Origin: Vibrio lentus
GTDB lineage: Bacteria > Pseudomonadota > Gammaproteobacteria > Enterobacterales > Vibrionaceae
Reading direction: 5' to 3'
Length of the DNA: 64,000 nucleotides
NCBI RefSeq assembly: GCF_030409755.1
Contig: NZ_JAUFQE010000002.1
Location: 2,790,001 to 2,854,000, forward strand
Notes under the pieces: generated by a model
Told to the model about the DNA's origin: nothing
Databases searched by the model: none
The model's input: only the letters and a program-made list of their open reading frames with translations
In this document: piece by piece, positions 47,396-57,481 of the stretch
Numbering within the stretch: position 1 is the first letter of the stretch
Layout: each line of letters opens with the position of its first letter
Translations under genes and position numbers: made by a program

Positions 47396-47406
47396 CCTAA
47401 AGTCTA
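47396..47406 (+). promoter_or_regulatory. Candidate CrbR element upstream of acs
   Basis: CCTAAAGTCTA lies about 125 bases before acs, a distance similar to the actP element. It shares CTAAAGT with the elements at 35667 and 44769. A 7-base core can occur by chance, so confidence is low. Confidence 0.3.
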
Positions 47407-47528
47407 ATTGTGGAAATCGCCGTCCTAGCCGAGAGTGATAGCACAACGACGGTCCTGTAATAGACTTAGAAACTGAACACAAAGGAAGTTGCCAGTTCAT
47501 TAAGAATGTAGGCACAAGGAGAGATGCA

Positions 47529-49478
47529 ATGAGTGAAGCCCACGTTTATCCGGTAAAAGAAAATATTAAATCAACCACACACGCGGATAATGACACTTAC
47601 CTAGCCATGTACCAGCAATCTGTTTCTGACCCTGAAGGCTTTTGGGGTGAACACGGAAAAATCGTTGATTGGATTAAACCTTTCACACAGGTAAAAAATA
47701 CTTCTTTCGACCCAGGCCACATTGATATTCGCTGGTTTGAAGATGGCACGCTTAACGTTTCGGCTAACTGTATCGACCGCCACCTTGCTGATCGCGGTGA
47801 TGAAGTCGCTATCATCTGGGAAGGCGATGACCCTGCTGATGATAAAACCCTAACCTTTAACGAACTGCACAAAGAAGTGTGCCTGTTTTCTAATGCTCTG
47901 AAAGAGCAAGGCGTACGTAAAGGCGATGTGGTTTGTTTATACATGCCAATGGTTCCAGAAGCGGCGGTTGCGATGCTGGCATGTACCCGCATCGGCGCGG
48001 TTCACACTGTGGTATTTGGCGGTTTCTCTCCAGAAGCACTGTCTGGTCGTATTATCGATTCAAATTCTAAAGTCGTTATCACTGCCGATGAAGGCGTGCG
48101 TGGCGGCCGTGCTGTTCCACTGAAGAAGAATGTCGATGAAGCACTGACTAACCCTGAAGTGAAGAACATCGAAAAGGTTGTGGTCTTCAAACGTACTGGC
48201 GGCGATGTTGCTTGGCACGAACACCGTGATGTGTGGTGGCATGATGCTATCGCAAACGTATCGGCAGATTGCCCACCAGAAGAGATGAATGCAGAAGATC
48301 CACTATTCATTCTTTATACATCAGGCTCAACAGGCAAACCTAAGGGTGTAATGCACACCACAGGTGGTTACCTTGTTTATGCAGCCATGACCTTCAAATA
48401 CGTATTCGATTACCAAGAAGGTGAAACCTTCTGGTGTACAGCCGATGTGGGCTGGATTACCGGTCACACTTACCTTGTTTACGGACCACTTGCCAATGGT
48501 GCGAAAACCATCCTGTTTGAAGGCGTGCCGAATTACCCGAACACAAGCCGAATGAGTGAAGTGGTTGATAAGCATCAAGTTAATATTCTTTATACTGCGC
48601 CAACGGCTATTCGTGCATTGATGGCGAAAGGCAATGAAGCCGTTGAAGGCACTTCTCGTGACAGCCTAAGAGTCATGGGCTCGGTAGGTGAACCTATCAA
48701 CCCAGAAGCGTGGGAGTGGTACTACAAAACAATTGGTAACGAGCAGTCTCCAATTGTCGATACATGGTGGCAAACAGAAACGGGCGGCATCTTAATCGCT
48801 CCACTACCGGGCGCAACAGACCTAAAACCGGGTTCAGCGACTCGTCCATTCTTCGGTGTGCAACCCGCGCTTGTCGACAACATGGGCAACATCATTGAAG
48901 GCGCGACTGACGGCAACCTTGTGATTCTTGACTCTTGGCCAGGCCAGATGCGTACCGTTCATGGTGATCATGACCGTTTTGAGCAGACTTACTTCTCTAC
49001 CTTTAAAGGTATGTACTTTACCAGTGATGGTGCTCGTCGTGATGAAGACGGTTATTACTGGATTACGGGCCGTGTCGATGACGTGCTTAACGTATCAGGT
49101 CACCGTATGGGTACCGCTGAGATTGAATCTGCGCTAGTGGCGTTCGATAAGATTGCAGAAGCAGCGATTGTGGGCATTCCTCACGATATTAAAGGCCAAG
49201 CAATTTACGCTTACATCACGCTTAATGATGGTGAGTTCCCAACCGCAGAGCTTCATAAAGAAGTGAAAGACTGGGTACGTAAAGAGATTGGCCCAATCGC
49301 AACACCAGACGTTCTGCATTGGACAGACTCTCTGCCGAAAACTCGTTCAGGTAAAATCATGCGTCGTATCTTGCGTAAGATTGCCACTGGCGATACTGGC
49401 AACCTAGGCGATACGTCAACACTGGCAGACCCAAGCGTGGTCGATAAACTGATTGCAGAGAAAGCTGAACTGGCATAA
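47529..49478 (+). CDS. acs: Acetyl-CoA synthetase
   Basis: Activates acetate to acetyl-CoA via acetyl-AMP, the high-affinity route of acetate scavenging. The 649-residue ANL-family protein has the P-loop [15 protein letters not shown] (about residues 261-275), WWQTETGG near 413-420, and the C-terminal [11 protein letters not shown] motif whose Lys is acetylated by Pat in other bacteria. It has a good AAGGAGAG ribosome site. It is the known output gene of CrbS/CrbR in V. cholerae. Confidence 0.97.
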   Translation: MSEAHVYPVKENIKSTTHADNDTYLAMYQQSVSDPEGFWGEHGKIVDWIKPFTQVKNTSFDPGHIDIRWFEDGTLNVSANCIDRHLADRGDEVAIIWEGDDPADDKTLTFNELHKEVCLFSNALKEQGVRKGDVVCLYMPMVPEAAVAMLACTRIGAVHTVVFGGFSPEALSGRIIDSNSKVVITADEGVRGGRAVPLKKNVDEALTNPEVKNIEKVVVFKRTGGDVAWHEHRDVWWHDAIANVSADCPPEEMNAEDPLFILYTSGSTGKPKGVMHTTGGYLVYAAMTFKYVFDYQEGETFWCTADVGWITGHTYLVYGPLANGAKTILFEGVPNYPNTSRMSEVVDKHQVNILYTAPTAIRALMAKGNEAVEGTSRDSLRVMGSVGEPINPEAWEWYYKTIGNEQSPIVDTWWQTETGGILIAPLPGATDLKPGSATRPFFGVQPALVDNMGNIIEGATDGNLVILDSWPGQMRTVHGDHDRFEQTYFSTFKGMYFTSDGARRDEDGYYWITGRVDDVLNVSGHRMGTAEIESALVAFDKIAEAAIVGIPHDIKGQAIYAYITLNDGEFPTAELHKEVKDWVRKEIGPIATPDVLHWTDSLPKTRSGKIMRRILRKIATGDTGNLGDTSTLADPSVVDKLIAEKAELA

Positions 49479-49523
49479 GCAACCCGTCACATTAGCTTAT
49501 CACTGTTTAAAACAGCCATTAAT

Positions 49524-49552
49524 AAACCGTCACCTATGTGGCGGTTTTTTTA
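49524..49552 (+). terminator. Terminator of acs
   Basis: AAACCGTCAC (49524-49533), loop CTAT, GTGGCGGTTT (49538-49547, one wobble), T run. Confidence 0.9.
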
Positions 49553-49800
49553 TGGCTGATCTTGATCTCAAATATCTTCGATAAAATTAAGGCAATCGCG
49601 GTTTTTTGTTAAGTTGATAACAATTCCATGCCGTACTTATAGGAGATTAGACCAGTAAATTGCTGCGATTTGCGCTGAATTAGCTATAATCTGGTTCTAA
49701 TTTTTAAATTTGGGTTTTTCTTACTGGAAATTAACCCCAAATTTTCAATAAAATGGCAACATTCACATTCGTAAACACGATAAAGGAAGATAGCCCCACA
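49553..49800. promoter_or_regulatory. Promoter region of aroQ-accBC
   Basis: About 250 bases between the acs terminator and aroQ. A perfect -10 hexamer TATAAT lies at 49685-49690; no clear -35 at the best spacing. AT-rich with no gene; the leader would be about 105 bases. Confidence 0.5.
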
Positions 49801-50250
49801 ATGTCTACAAAGTTTCGCATTCTAGTTTTAAATGGCCCAAACCTTAACCTGTTAGGCCTTAGAGAGCCTGCACACTACGGTTCTCAAACACTTGACCAGA
49901 TTATTAGCTCTTTGACCGAGCAAGCGAAAACACAAGATGTTGAGCTGTCTCACTTACAGTCAAATCGTGAGTATGAACTGATTGAAGCTATCCATAGTGC
50001 TTATCAAAATGTTGATTTTATTATTATCAACCCAGCGGCCTTTACACATACCAGTGTGGCGTTGCGTGATGCACTACTTGGTGTTGCTATCCCATTTATT
50101 GAGGTTCATCTATCGAATGTTCACGCACGTGAACCATTCCGTCACCACTCATACCTATCTGATAAAGCAGAAGGTGTGATTTGTGGCTTAGGTGCCCAAG
50201 GTTATCAATTTGCTTTGACGGCTGCGCTCAACAAGCTCAACGCAAAGTAA
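49801..50250 (+). CDS. aroQ: 3-dehydroquinate dehydratase, type II
   Basis: Third step of the shikimate pathway, dodecameric in the family. ATG 49801 gives [19 protein letters not shown] and 149 residues, the family length; an in-frame ATG at 49753 is upstream of the conserved start. The active-site pieces [17 protein letters not shown] (Tyr near 25), [16 protein letters not shown] and [17 protein letters not shown] (His near 102) are all present. aroQ-accB-accC is a common gamma-proteobacterial order. Confidence 0.96.
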   Translation: MSTKFRILVLNGPNLNLLGLREPAHYGSQTLDQIISSLTEQAKTQDVELSHLQSNREYELIEAIHSAYQNVDFIIINPAAFTHTSVALRDALLGVAIPFIEVHLSNVHAREPFRHHSYLSDKAEGVICGLGAQGYQFALTAALNKLNAK

Positions 50251-50324
50251 ATAAAAACAACGAACTATTACTAACCTACTCAGTCAAAGAGTAAGTTCAA
50301 TCAACAGATAAAGAGAAAGAAACA

Positions 50325-50777
50325 ATGGATATTCGCAAAATCAAAAAGCTAATCGAATTGGTTGAAGAGTCTGGCATTTCTGAGCTAGAGATCTCTGAAG
50401 GTGAAGAGTCAGTACGAATCAGTCGTAACAGCCCTGTATCTGCAGCGCCTATTCAATATGCAGCGGCTCCAGCTCCTGTAGCGGCAGCAGCACCTGCGGC
50501 GGCACCTGTAGCAGCAGAAGCAGCAGCTCCTGCAGTTCCAGCTGGTCACCAAGTTCTTTCTCCAATGGTTGGTACTTTCTACGGCGCTCCAAGCCCAGAT
50601 GCAAAACCATTCGTTAAAGTTGGTCAATCTGTAACGGCTGGCGAAACTCTATGTATCGTTGAAGCAATGAAAATGATGAACCAAATCGAAGCTGATAAGT
50701 CTGGTGTTGTAACAGCAATCCTAGTTGAAGACGGTCAACCAGTAGAATTCGACCAAGCTCTAGTAATTATCGAATAA
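50325..50777 (+). CDS. accB: Biotin carboxyl carrier protein of acetyl-CoA carboxylase
   Basis: Carries the carboxylated biotin between AccC and AccAD in fatty acid synthesis. The 150 residues have an N-terminal helical part, an Ala/Pro-rich flexible linker (about 38-78), and a C-terminal biotinyl domain with the biotin Lys in EAMKMMNQ (near residue 116). It lies 15 bases before accC. Confidence 0.98.
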   Translation: MDIRKIKKLIELVEESGISELEISEGEESVRISRNSPVSAAPIQYAAAPAPVAAAAPAAAPVAAEAAAPAVPAGHQVLSPMVGTFYGAPSPDAKPFVKVGQSVTAGETLCIVEAMKMMNQIEADKSGVVTAILVEDGQPVEFDQALVIIE

Positions 50778-50792
50778 TAGAGAGCACTTATT

Positions 50793-52136
50793 ATGTTAGA
50801 TAAATTAGTAATCGCGAACCGTGGTGAAATTGCACTGCGTATTCTGCGAGCATGTAAAGAGCTTGGCATCAAAACGGTAGCGGTTCACTCAACCGCTGAC
50901 CGTGATCTTAAGCACGTACTTCTTGCTGACGAAACCATTTGTATTGGTCCAGCTCGCGGTATCGATAGCTACCTGAACATCCCTCGTATCATCAGCGCAG
51001 CTGAAGTTACAGGTGCAGTCGCTATTCACCCAGGCTACGGCTTCCTATCTGAAAATGCAGACTTTGCAGAACAGGTAGAGCGCAGTGGCTTTATCTTTGT
51101 TGGCCCTAAAGCTGAAACCATTCGCATGATGGGTGACAAAGTGTCAGCTATCACGTCAATGAAGAAAGCTGGCGTACCTTGTGTACCAGGTTCTGACGGC
51201 CCTCTTGACGACGACGAAGCGAAAAACAAAGCGCACGCTAAGCGCATTGGCTTCCCAGTTATCATCAAGGCATCTGGCGGCGGCGGCGGTCGTGGTATGC
51301 GTGTTGTTCGTTCTGAAGCAGAACTAACAGAAGCTATCGCGATGACTCGTGCTGAAGCAAAAGCATGTTTCAACAACGACATGGTTTACATGGAGAAATT
51401 CCTAGAAAACCCACGTCACATTGAAGTACAAGTGCTTGCAGATGGCCAAGGCAATGCTATCCACCTAGGTGAGCGTGACTGTTCAATGCAGCGTCGTCAC
51501 CAGAAAGTTGTGGAAGAAGCGCCAGCTCCAGGTATCACTGAAGAAATGCGTAAATACATCGGCGACCGTTGTACTCGTGCATGTCTTGAGATTGGTTACC
51601 GCGGCGCAGGTACATTTGAATTCCTATACGAGAACGGTGAGTTCTACTTCATCGAAATGAACACTCGTATTCAGGTTGAGCACACGATTACTGAAATGGT
51701 AACGGGTATCGATCTAGTGAAAGAGCAACTTCGCATTGCTGCTGGTCAGCCTCTATCATTCACACAGGATGATATTAAGCTGCGCGGCCACTCAATCGAA
51801 TGTCGTATCAATGCTGAAGATCCAGTTCGTTTCCTACCTTCACCAGGTAAGATTGAACGTTTCCACGCACCAGGCGGCATGGGTGTTCGTTGGGAATCTC
51901 ATATCTACACTGGCTACACAGTGCCACCGCATTACGATTCAATGATCGGCAAGCTGATCACTTACGGTGAGAACCGTGACGTAGCGATTGCACGTATGAA
52001 GAACGCACTAGCAGAAATGATTGTTGAAGGTATCAACGTCAATACTGAGCTGCAATTAGCGATTATGAACGACGAAAACTTCCAACACGGTGGTGCAAAC
52101 ATCCACTACCTTGAGAAGAAGCTTGGTCTGCAATAG
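50793..52136 (+). CDS. accC: Biotin carboxylase subunit of acetyl-CoA carboxylase
   Basis: ATP-grasp enzyme that carboxylates biotin on AccB. The 447-residue protein has the N-terminal [20 protein letters not shown], the Gly-rich ATP lid [20 protein letters not shown], and the catalytic [14 protein letters not shown]. The 3' end is an 18-bp tandem repeat that includes the stop codon, so the final KKLGLQ lies within the first copy. Confidence 0.98.
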   Translation: MLDKLVIANRGEIALRILRACKELGIKTVAVHSTADRDLKHVLLADETICIGPARGIDSYLNIPRIISAAEVTGAVAIHPGYGFLSENADFAEQVERSGFIFVGPKAETIRMMGDKVSAITSMKKAGVPCVPGSDGPLDDDEAKNKAHAKRIGFPVIIKASGGGGGRGMRVVRSEAELTEAIAMTRAEAKACFNNDMVYMEKFLENPRHIEVQVLADGQGNAIHLGERDCSMQRRHQKVVEEAPAPGITEEMRKYIGDRCTRACLEIGYRGAGTFEFLYENGEFYFIEMNTRIQVEHTITEMVTGIDLVKEQLRIAAGQPLSFTQDDIKLRGHSIECRINAEDPVRFLPSPGKIERFHAPGGMGVRWESHIYTGYTVPPHYDSMIGKLITYGENRDVAIARMKNALAEMIVEGINVNTELQLAIMNDENFQHGGANIHYLEKKLGLQ

Positions 52137-52153
52137 AAGCTTGGTCTGCAAAA
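52118..52153 (+). repeat. 18-bp tandem duplication across the accC stop
   Basis: GAAGCTTGGTCTGCAATA (52118-52135) is followed at once by a copy with one change (52136-52153) and a degenerate third start GAAGCAGGTCT (52154-52164). The TAG stop is created at the junction. Confidence 0.9.
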
Positions 52154-52194
52154 GAAGCAGGTCTTCCATAATACGTTCTCTGTAGAACAGTAAT

Positions 52195-52225
52195 AAATGC
52201 TCACTTCGGTGGGCATTTTTGTTTT
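52195..52225 (+). terminator. Terminator of aroQ-accBC
   Basis: AAATGCTCAC (52195-52204), TTCG loop, GTGGGCATTT (52209-52218, one wobble), T-rich tail. Confidence 0.9.
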
Positions 52226-52342
52226 TAAACACTCGCAAAAATCAATCGATAATCCCTCTTATAATCCGCGGTGTTTTGGTGAATTTGCTCATATTTTCTG
52301 CTAGACTCCCCATCCAATTTTTCTCATATAGAAGATGCAGCC

Positions 52343-53230
52343 ATGCCTTGGATTCAAATCAAGCTTAATGCGACCAATGAAAATGCCGAACAAATCGGCG
52401 ACATGTTAATGGAAGAGACTGGTGCTCTTTCTGTAACTTTCCTGGATGCACAAGATACCCCTGTATTTGAGCCTCTGCCGGGTGAAACTCGCCTTTGGGG
52501 TGATACTGACATTCTCGCGCTTTACGACGCTGAGACTGATACTGGTGTCGTTCTAGCGCAGATTAAAGCAAGCAACATGTTCCCTGCAGACTTTGCTCAT
52601 AAAGTAGAGCAAATTGAAGACAAGGATTGGGAACGTGAATGGATGGACAACTTCCACCCAATGAAGTTTGGTGAGCGTCTTTGGATCTGCCCTAGCTGGC
52701 GTGATATCCCGGAACCTGACGCTGTGAACGTCATGCTAGACCCTGGTCTTGCATTTGGTACTGGTACTCACCCAACAACAGCATTGTGTCTTGAATGGCT
52801 GGAAGGCTTAGACCTTACAGGCAAAACCGTGATCGACTTCGGTTGTGGTTCAGGCATTCTTGCGATCGCTGCGATCAAACTGGGCGCTGCAAAAGTTATC
52901 GGGATCGACATTGATCCTCAAGCTCTGCTTGCCTCAAAAGACAACGCACAACGCAATGGTGTTGCTGAGCAGCTAGAGGTGTTCCTACCTCAAGATCAAC
53001 CTGAAGGTCTGATTGCTGACGTTGTTGTTGCTAACATTCTTGCAGGTCCATTACGCGACCTTTCAGGTATCATTAAAGGCCTAATTAAGCCAACTGGCGT
53101 GCTTGCGATGTCGGGTGTTTTGGATACACAAGCAGAAGATGTTGCGACTTATTATCGTGATGAGCTTCACATTGATCCAATCATTGAACAACAAGAATGG
53201 TGTCGAATCTCTGGTCGCAAGCAAGGCTAG
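52343..53230 (+). CDS. prmA: Ribosomal protein L11 methyltransferase
   Basis: Trimethylates lysines and the N-terminus of L11. The 295-residue protein has the N-terminal L11-binding domain ([20 protein letters not shown]) and a SAM-binding domain with the Rossmann motif [20 protein letters not shown] (about 163-182). It has a good GAAGATG-type ribosome site. prmA before dusB-fis is the usual gamma-proteobacterial order. Confidence 0.97.
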   Translation: MPWIQIKLNATNENAEQIGDMLMEETGALSVTFLDAQDTPVFEPLPGETRLWGDTDILALYDAETDTGVVLAQIKASNMFPADFAHKVEQIEDKDWEREWMDNFHPMKFGERLWICPSWRDIPEPDAVNVMLDPGLAFGTGTHPTTALCLEWLEGLDLTGKTVIDFGCGSGILAIAAIKLGAAKVIGIDIDPQALLASKDNAQRNGVAEQLEVFLPQDQPEGLIADVVVANILAGPLRDLSGIIKGLIKPTGVLAMSGVLDTQAEDVATYYRDELHIDPIIEQQEWCRISGRKQG

Positions 53231-53305
53231 ACAAGACTTTGGGCGCTAATTGACTGAATTTTAAGCAAATTACAAAAACAAATTGTAAATGCTCAAATAT
53301 TAGTC

Positions 53306-53342
53306 TTTTCACGCAGCGAAAAAATGCGTAAAATGCGCGCCC
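53306..53342 (+). promoter_or_regulatory. Promoter of dusB-fis with GC-rich discriminator
   Basis: -10 TAAAAT at 53329-53334, a weak -35 TTTTCA at 53306-53311, followed at once by GCGCGCCC (53335-53342). A GC-rich discriminator is the hallmark of growth-rate and ppGpp-controlled promoters such as E. coli fis. AT-rich sequence upstream could act as an UP element. Confidence 0.65.
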
Positions 53343-53371
53343 TTGCTGGTACAGAACTGTGATGACATTTT

Positions 53372-54340
53372 TTGAAAATCGGAAATTATCAACTTAAGAA
53401 CAATCTAATCGTCGCTCCTATGGCTGGCGTAACGGATAGACCATTCCGTGAGTTGTGTCTTCGTTACGGTGCGGGGATGGCAGTCAGTGAAATGATGTCC
53501 TCCAATCCGAAAGTTTGGAAAACGTCAAAGTCTCAGCAGCGTATGGTACATGAAGGCGAATCGGGCATTCGTTCAGTACAAATCGCTGGTGCAGATCCAC
53601 AGCTTATGGCCGAGGCTGCTCAATTCAATGTTGCTAACGGTGCGCAAATCATCGATATCAATATGGGTTGTCCAGCCAAAAAAGTGAATAAGAAGCTTGC
53701 GGGCTCAGCCCTACTTCAGCATCCAGAACTCATTGAAGATATTCTGAAGGCTGTGGTAAATGCTGTCGACGTTCCAGTAACGTTGAAAACGCGCACAGGC
53801 TGGGATACAGACAATAGAAACTGCGTCCAAATCGCTAAAATAGCCGAAGACTGCGGCATACAAGCTCTTGCCCTTCACGGGAGAACTCGCGCTTGTATGT
53901 ACAAAGGTGAGGCAGAATACAAACACATTAAAGCAGCAAAACAAGCAGTATCTATTCCGGTTATCGCTAACGGTGATATCGATAGCCCGGAAAAAGCTAA
54001 GTTTGTGCTGGAGTACACTGGCGCTGATGCTTTAATGATAGGTCGGCCTGCCCAAGGACGCCCTTGGATTTTTAACGAAATCCTACACTATTTGGAAAAC
54101 GGCACCACGATGGACCCGCTCCCGACTTCGGAAGTGAAAGACATCATGCTTGGCCATGTTAACGCTCTACATGAATTTTATGGCGAGTTTTTAGGCCCCC
54201 GTATTGCTCGTAAGCATGTGGGTTGGTACCTAAAAGAACATGAACAAGCGAGTGAGTTTCGCCGTACCTTCAACGCTTTCGAAGCAGGTGATCTGCAGCT
54301 TGAAGCGCTAGAAGGTTTTTTTGATAACGTTGCACCATAA
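53372..54340 (+). CDS. dusB: tRNA-dihydrouridine synthase B (TTG start)
   Basis: Flavin enzyme reducing uridine to dihydrouridine in tRNA, at U17 in E. coli. It starts with TTG 53372 ([22 protein letters not shown]) and has no strong ribosome site, so translation is probably modest. The 322 residues form a TIM barrel with the catalytic Cys in [21 protein letters not shown] (near residue 100), then LKTRTGWD and ALHGRTR. fis follows after 23 bases and is driven by the same promoter. Confidence 0.95.
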   Translation: MKIGNYQLKNNLIVAPMAGVTDRPFRELCLRYGAGMAVSEMMSSNPKVWKTSKSQQRMVHEGESGIRSVQIAGADPQLMAEAAQFNVANGAQIIDINMGCPAKKVNKKLAGSALLQHPELIEDILKAVVNAVDVPVTLKTRTGWDTDNRNCVQIAKIAEDCGIQALALHGRTRACMYKGEAEYKHIKAAKQAVSIPVIANGDIDSPEKAKFVLEYTGADALMIGRPAQGRPWIFNEILHYLENGTTMDPLPTSEVKDIMLGHVNALHEFYGEFLGPRIARKHVGWYLKEHEQASEFRRTFNAFEAGDLQLEALEGFFDNVAP

Positions 54341-54363
54341 TTACGAGAAGAGCTAGACCGAAT

Positions 54364-54660
54364 ATGTTCGAACAAAATCTGACTTCAGAAGCATTGACAG
54401 TAACTACAGTTACATCACAAGACCAAATCACGCAGAAGCCTCTACGTGACTCAGTTAAAGCATCATTGAAAAATTACCTTGCTCAATTAAACGGTCAAGA
54501 AGTCAGCGAGTTATACGAATTAGTATTAGCTGAAGTTGAACAGCCACTACTAGACACTATCATGCAGTACACTCGCGGTAACCAAACTCGCGCAGCAACC
54601 ATGATGGGTATTAACCGCGGTACTCTTCGCAAGAAACTTAAAAAATACGGCATGAACTAA
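54364..54660 (+). CDS. fis: DNA-binding protein Fis
   Basis: Homodimeric nucleoid protein that bends DNA, activates rRNA and tRNA promoters and acts in site-specific recombination. Its 98 residues equal E. coli Fis, and the C-terminal helix-turn-helix [20 protein letters not shown] is nearly identical. It is the second gene of dusB-fis. The preceding promoter has a GC-rich discriminator, consistent with growth-phase control. Confidence 0.98.
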   Translation: MFEQNLTSEALTVTTVTSQDQITQKPLRDSVKASLKNYLAQLNGQEVSELYELVLAEVEQPLLDTIMQYTRGNQTRAATMMGINRGTLRKKLKKYGMN

Positions 54661-54686
54661 TCGTTCTTTCGTAATTAATTGAATTG

Positions 54687-54724
54687 AAAGCCAAGCTCAT
54701 TTATTGAGTTTGGCTTTTTTTTGG
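54687..54724 (+). terminator. Terminator of dusB-fis
   Basis: AAAGCCAAGCTCA (54687-54699) pairs with TGAGTTTGGCTTT (54705-54717), then a T run. Confidence 0.9.
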
Positions 54725-54851
54725 CCTTTTGATTATGTCGCTAAACAAGACTGCCTCGCTGAGTAACAAGGTTGTAAGGCAATAAGTAACAAGGCGGTAA
54801 GACAGCAAGGCAACATACCCAATGAATACAAATCAGTTGCTATCAGCTTGC

Positions 54852-55283
54852 TTAGCTACAACAACGTCCCTTCTCAAGGTTTGCTGAGTCCAAGGCAGCC
54901 AAAATCGAGCAATGGCTCGCATCGTCATCTATGTGGCCACAGCAGGCATCATTAATCTTTTTGAGTGCCGTTCGAATCTTAGTAAGCTCCGTTATCTTTT
55001 CATCAATCATCTCTAATTTAGAAGAGGTGATCGACTTCACTTCAGCGCAACTGTGTTGAGTCGCTTCAAGACGAATCTCTAACAATTCTTTGATTTCATC
55101 TAAACTCAGCCCTAACTCTTTAGATTTGAGAATAAATGTCACCTGCTTTTGGTTATTTTCATCATACAGACGATAACCCGACTCACTGCGACTGGCTGGT
55201 GCAATCAGGTTATTCTTCTCATAAAAACGCAAGGTATCGGCTGTCACACCGCATCTTTTCGCTAATTCGCCAATCTGAAACAT
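54852..55283 (-). CDS. zntR: Zn(II)-responsive MerR-family regulator ZntR
   Basis: Activator of zinc efflux genes. ATG 55283 gives MFQIGELAKRCGVTADTLRFYEK, the normal MerR winged-helix start, behind AGGAAAA; 24 bases of upstream frame are dropped. The 143-residue length and metal site match ZntR: a Cys near residue 79 (HSCAEVKS), then CCGH and HCS in the loop, and a CCS tail. The target zntA is not in the window, so it is an orphan here. Confidence 0.88.
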   Translation of the reverse strand: MFQIGELAKRCGVTADTLRFYEKNNLIAPASRSESGYRLYDENNQKQVTFILKSKELGLSLDEIKELLEIRLEATQHSCAEVKSITSSKLEMIDEKITELTKIRTALKKINDACCGHIDDDASHCSILAALDSANLEKGRCCS

Positions 55284-55606
55284 GTTTTTTCCTATTCTTT
55301 CATCCATTCCACTATTAACCTTGTTGTTACTTTTCAGGCTGAAATGGCACTTTTCATAATTAATTTTGAGATGCCAAACGATTGCGCGAGCTTTTTTGTA
55401 ATAAATTAGTTAGAATCTGCGCCATCAAATTTGGAGTTGGTTATCTTATAGCTTGATTATAAGAACACCCAAAAGGTCTTTACCAAAACTGGCCAATATT
55501 TTATCTCTTACTGGTATCTAAGATACTCCACGCTGAGAAGATAGAAACAAGTTCTTTTTTGGCAAATATCTTTATTTTAACCCCATGAATTTGAGGAAAT
55601 GGAAGC
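55284..55606. promoter_or_regulatory. Divergent zntR - purH promoter region
   Basis: This 323-base region carries the purH promoter (-10 TAGAAT at 55411-55416) and a PurR box listed separately. The purH mRNA would have a leader of about 185 bases in which I see no clear riboswitch. The zntR side has no obvious spaced MerR-type dyad. Confidence 0.5.
55372..55387 (+). promoter_or_regulatory. PurR box of purHD
   Basis: TGCCAAACGATTGCGC matches the PurR consensus ANGCAANCGNTTNCNT at nine of 12 fixed positions, with an intact CAAACGATTG core. It lies just upstream of the -35 region of the purH promoter. Confidence 0.7.
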
Positions 55607-57199
55607 ATGAATAACGCTCGTCCAATTCGCCGCGCTCTCATCAGCGTATCAGACAAAACTGGTATCGTTGAATTTGCACAAGCTCTTGCTAACCGTGGTG
55701 TAGATATCTTATCTACTGGTGGCACTGCTCGCCTGCTTGATGAAAAAGGCATCTCTGTAACAGAAGTATCTGACTACACTGGCTTCCCAGAAATGATGGA
55801 TGGCCGTGTTAAGACTCTGCACCCGAAAGTTCATGGTGGTGTTCTAGGCCGTCGTGGCCAAGATGATGACGTGATGGAAACTCACGGTATCAACCCTATC
55901 GATATGGTTGTTGTAAACCTATACCCATTCGCAGAAACCGTTGCTAAAGAAGGTTGTACCCTTGCTGACGCTGTTGAGAACATCGACATCGGTGGCCCAA
56001 CAATGGTTCGCTCTGCGGCTAAAAACCACAAAGACGTAACGATCGTTGTAAACGCACACGACTACGAGCGCGTTGTGGCTGAAATGGACGCGAACGAGAA
56101 ATCTCTAACACTAGAGACTCGCTTCGACCTCGCTATCGCAGCATTCGAACACACGGCTTCTTACGACGGTATGATCGCAAACTACTTCGGCACTATGGTT
56201 CCATCTTACGGTGAGAACAAAGAAGGCGACGAAGAGTCTAAATTCCCTCGCACGTTCAACCAACAGTTCGAGAAGAAGCAAGACATGCGCTACGGTGAAA
56301 ACAGCCACCAAGCAGCAGCTTTCTACGTTGAAGCAAACCCTGAAGAAGCATCAGTTTCTACAGCTCGCCAAATCCAAGGCAAAGCGCTTTCTTACAACAA
56401 CATCGCTGACACTGACGCAGCGCTTGAATGTGTGAAAGAGTTCGACCAGCCAGCATGTGTGATCGTTAAGCACGCTAACCCATGTGGTGTAGCACTAGGT
56501 ACAGATATCCTAGAAGCTTACGACCGCGCATTCAAAACAGACCCAACGTCTGCATTTGGCGGCATCATCGCATTCAACCGTGAACTAGACGCTGCAACAG
56601 CAACGGCTATCACTGAGCGTCAATTCGTTGAAGTTATCATTGCACCATCTGTTTCTGCTGAAGCAGTAGCAATCGTAGCGGCTAAGAAAAACCTTCGCCT
56701 GCTTGAGTGTGGTGAGTGGACAACTAAGACAACTGGTTTTGACGTGAAACGCGTTAACGGTGGTTTACTAGTTCAAGACCGCGACCAAGGCATGGTTTCT
56801 GAAGATGACCTAAAAGTAGTTTCTAAGCGTCAACCAACAGCCGAAGAGCTAAAAGATGCTCTATTCTGCTGGAAAGTAGCGAAGTACGTTAAGTCTAACG
56901 CTATCGTTTACTCGAAAGGTGACATGACGGTTGGTGTGGGCGCTGGCCAAATGAGCCGCGTTTACTCTGCGAAAATCGCAGGCATCAAAGCGGCAGACGA
57001 AGGTCTACAGGTTGAAGGTTGTGTGATGGCATCAGATGCATTCTTCCCATTCCGTGACGGTATCGACGCGGCAGCAGAAGCTGGCATCAAGTGTGTTATC
57101 CAGCCGGGCGGCTCTATGCGTGATGACGAAGTTATCGCAGCAGCAGACGAACACGGCATGGCGATGATATTCACAGGCATGCGTCACTTCCGCCACTAA
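55607..57199 (+). CDS. purH: Bifunctional AICAR transformylase / IMP cyclohydrolase
   Basis: Last two steps of IMP synthesis. The N-terminal cyclohydrolase domain (about 1-200, MGS-like) has [17 protein letters not shown] and [14 protein letters not shown]; the C-terminal transformylase domain (about 205-530) has the catalytic KHANPCG near residue 286 and AFGGIIAFN. Its 530 residues match the family. purD follows after 282 bases that contain an ERIC element, so purHD may be one transcript with that element in its middle. Confidence 0.98.
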   Translation: MNNARPIRRALISVSDKTGIVEFAQALANRGVDILSTGGTARLLDEKGISVTEVSDYTGFPEMMDGRVKTLHPKVHGGVLGRRGQDDDVMETHGINPIDMVVVNLYPFAETVAKEGCTLADAVENIDIGGPTMVRSAAKNHKDVTIVVNAHDYERVVAEMDANEKSLTLETRFDLAIAAFEHTASYDGMIANYFGTMVPSYGENKEGDEESKFPRTFNQQFEKKQDMRYGENSHQAAAFYVEANPEEASVSTARQIQGKALSYNNIADTDAALECVKEFDQPACVIVKHANPCGVALGTDILEAYDRAFKTDPTSAFGGIIAFNRELDAATATAITERQFVEVIIAPSVSAEAVAIVAAKKNLRLLECGEWTTKTTGFDVKRVNGGLLVQDRDQGMVSEDDLKVVSKRQPTAEELKDALFCWKVAKYVKSNAIVYSKGDMTVGVGAGQMSRVYSAKIAGIKAADEGLQVEGCVMASDAFFPFRDGIDAAAEAGIKCVIQPGGSMRDDEVIAAADEHGMAMIFTGMRHFRH

Positions 57200-57204
57200 T
57201 TTCC

Positions 57205-57328
57205 TCTTCGTATTTGGCACTGTGGCGTCGTTAGCTGCTTTCGCCCACCCCGGTCACATAGCGAGCTATGCTCCCGGGGATGGGCTCAATTGCTGCCTAG
57301 CCACATCACCAACTACTTTGAGCAAAAC
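57205..57328. repeat. ERIC (intergenic repeat unit) element
   Basis: The stretch has the layout of an Enterobacterial Repetitive Intergenic Consensus: GTCGTTAGCTGCTTTCGCCC near one end, a central CCCCGGTCACATAGC arm opposite GCTATGCTCCCGGGG, then GGGCTCAATTGCTGCCTAG. It is about 125 bases and mostly palindromic as expected. ERICs occur in vibrios. It is transcribed as part of purHD if the genes are one unit, and can fold into a large hairpin. End points are approximate. Confidence 0.75.
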
Positions 57329-57481
57329 TTATAATTTTGTTTTTTAAATATTCCGATATTTGAAATACGTAGAGCAAGTCAGTGACTTTAGTTCAAGGAA
57401 AACACGCGGAGCTTATGACCATAAGTGAGCATGTTTGACACAGAAATAAAGGCTCTGAAGCAGCTATAAGGATTTTAAAAC

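Noticed and set aside
54763..54810. Repeated AGTAACAAGG units after fis as a possible small array
   Set aside because: Only two imperfect copies with no regular structure; likely slippage in non-coding DNA.
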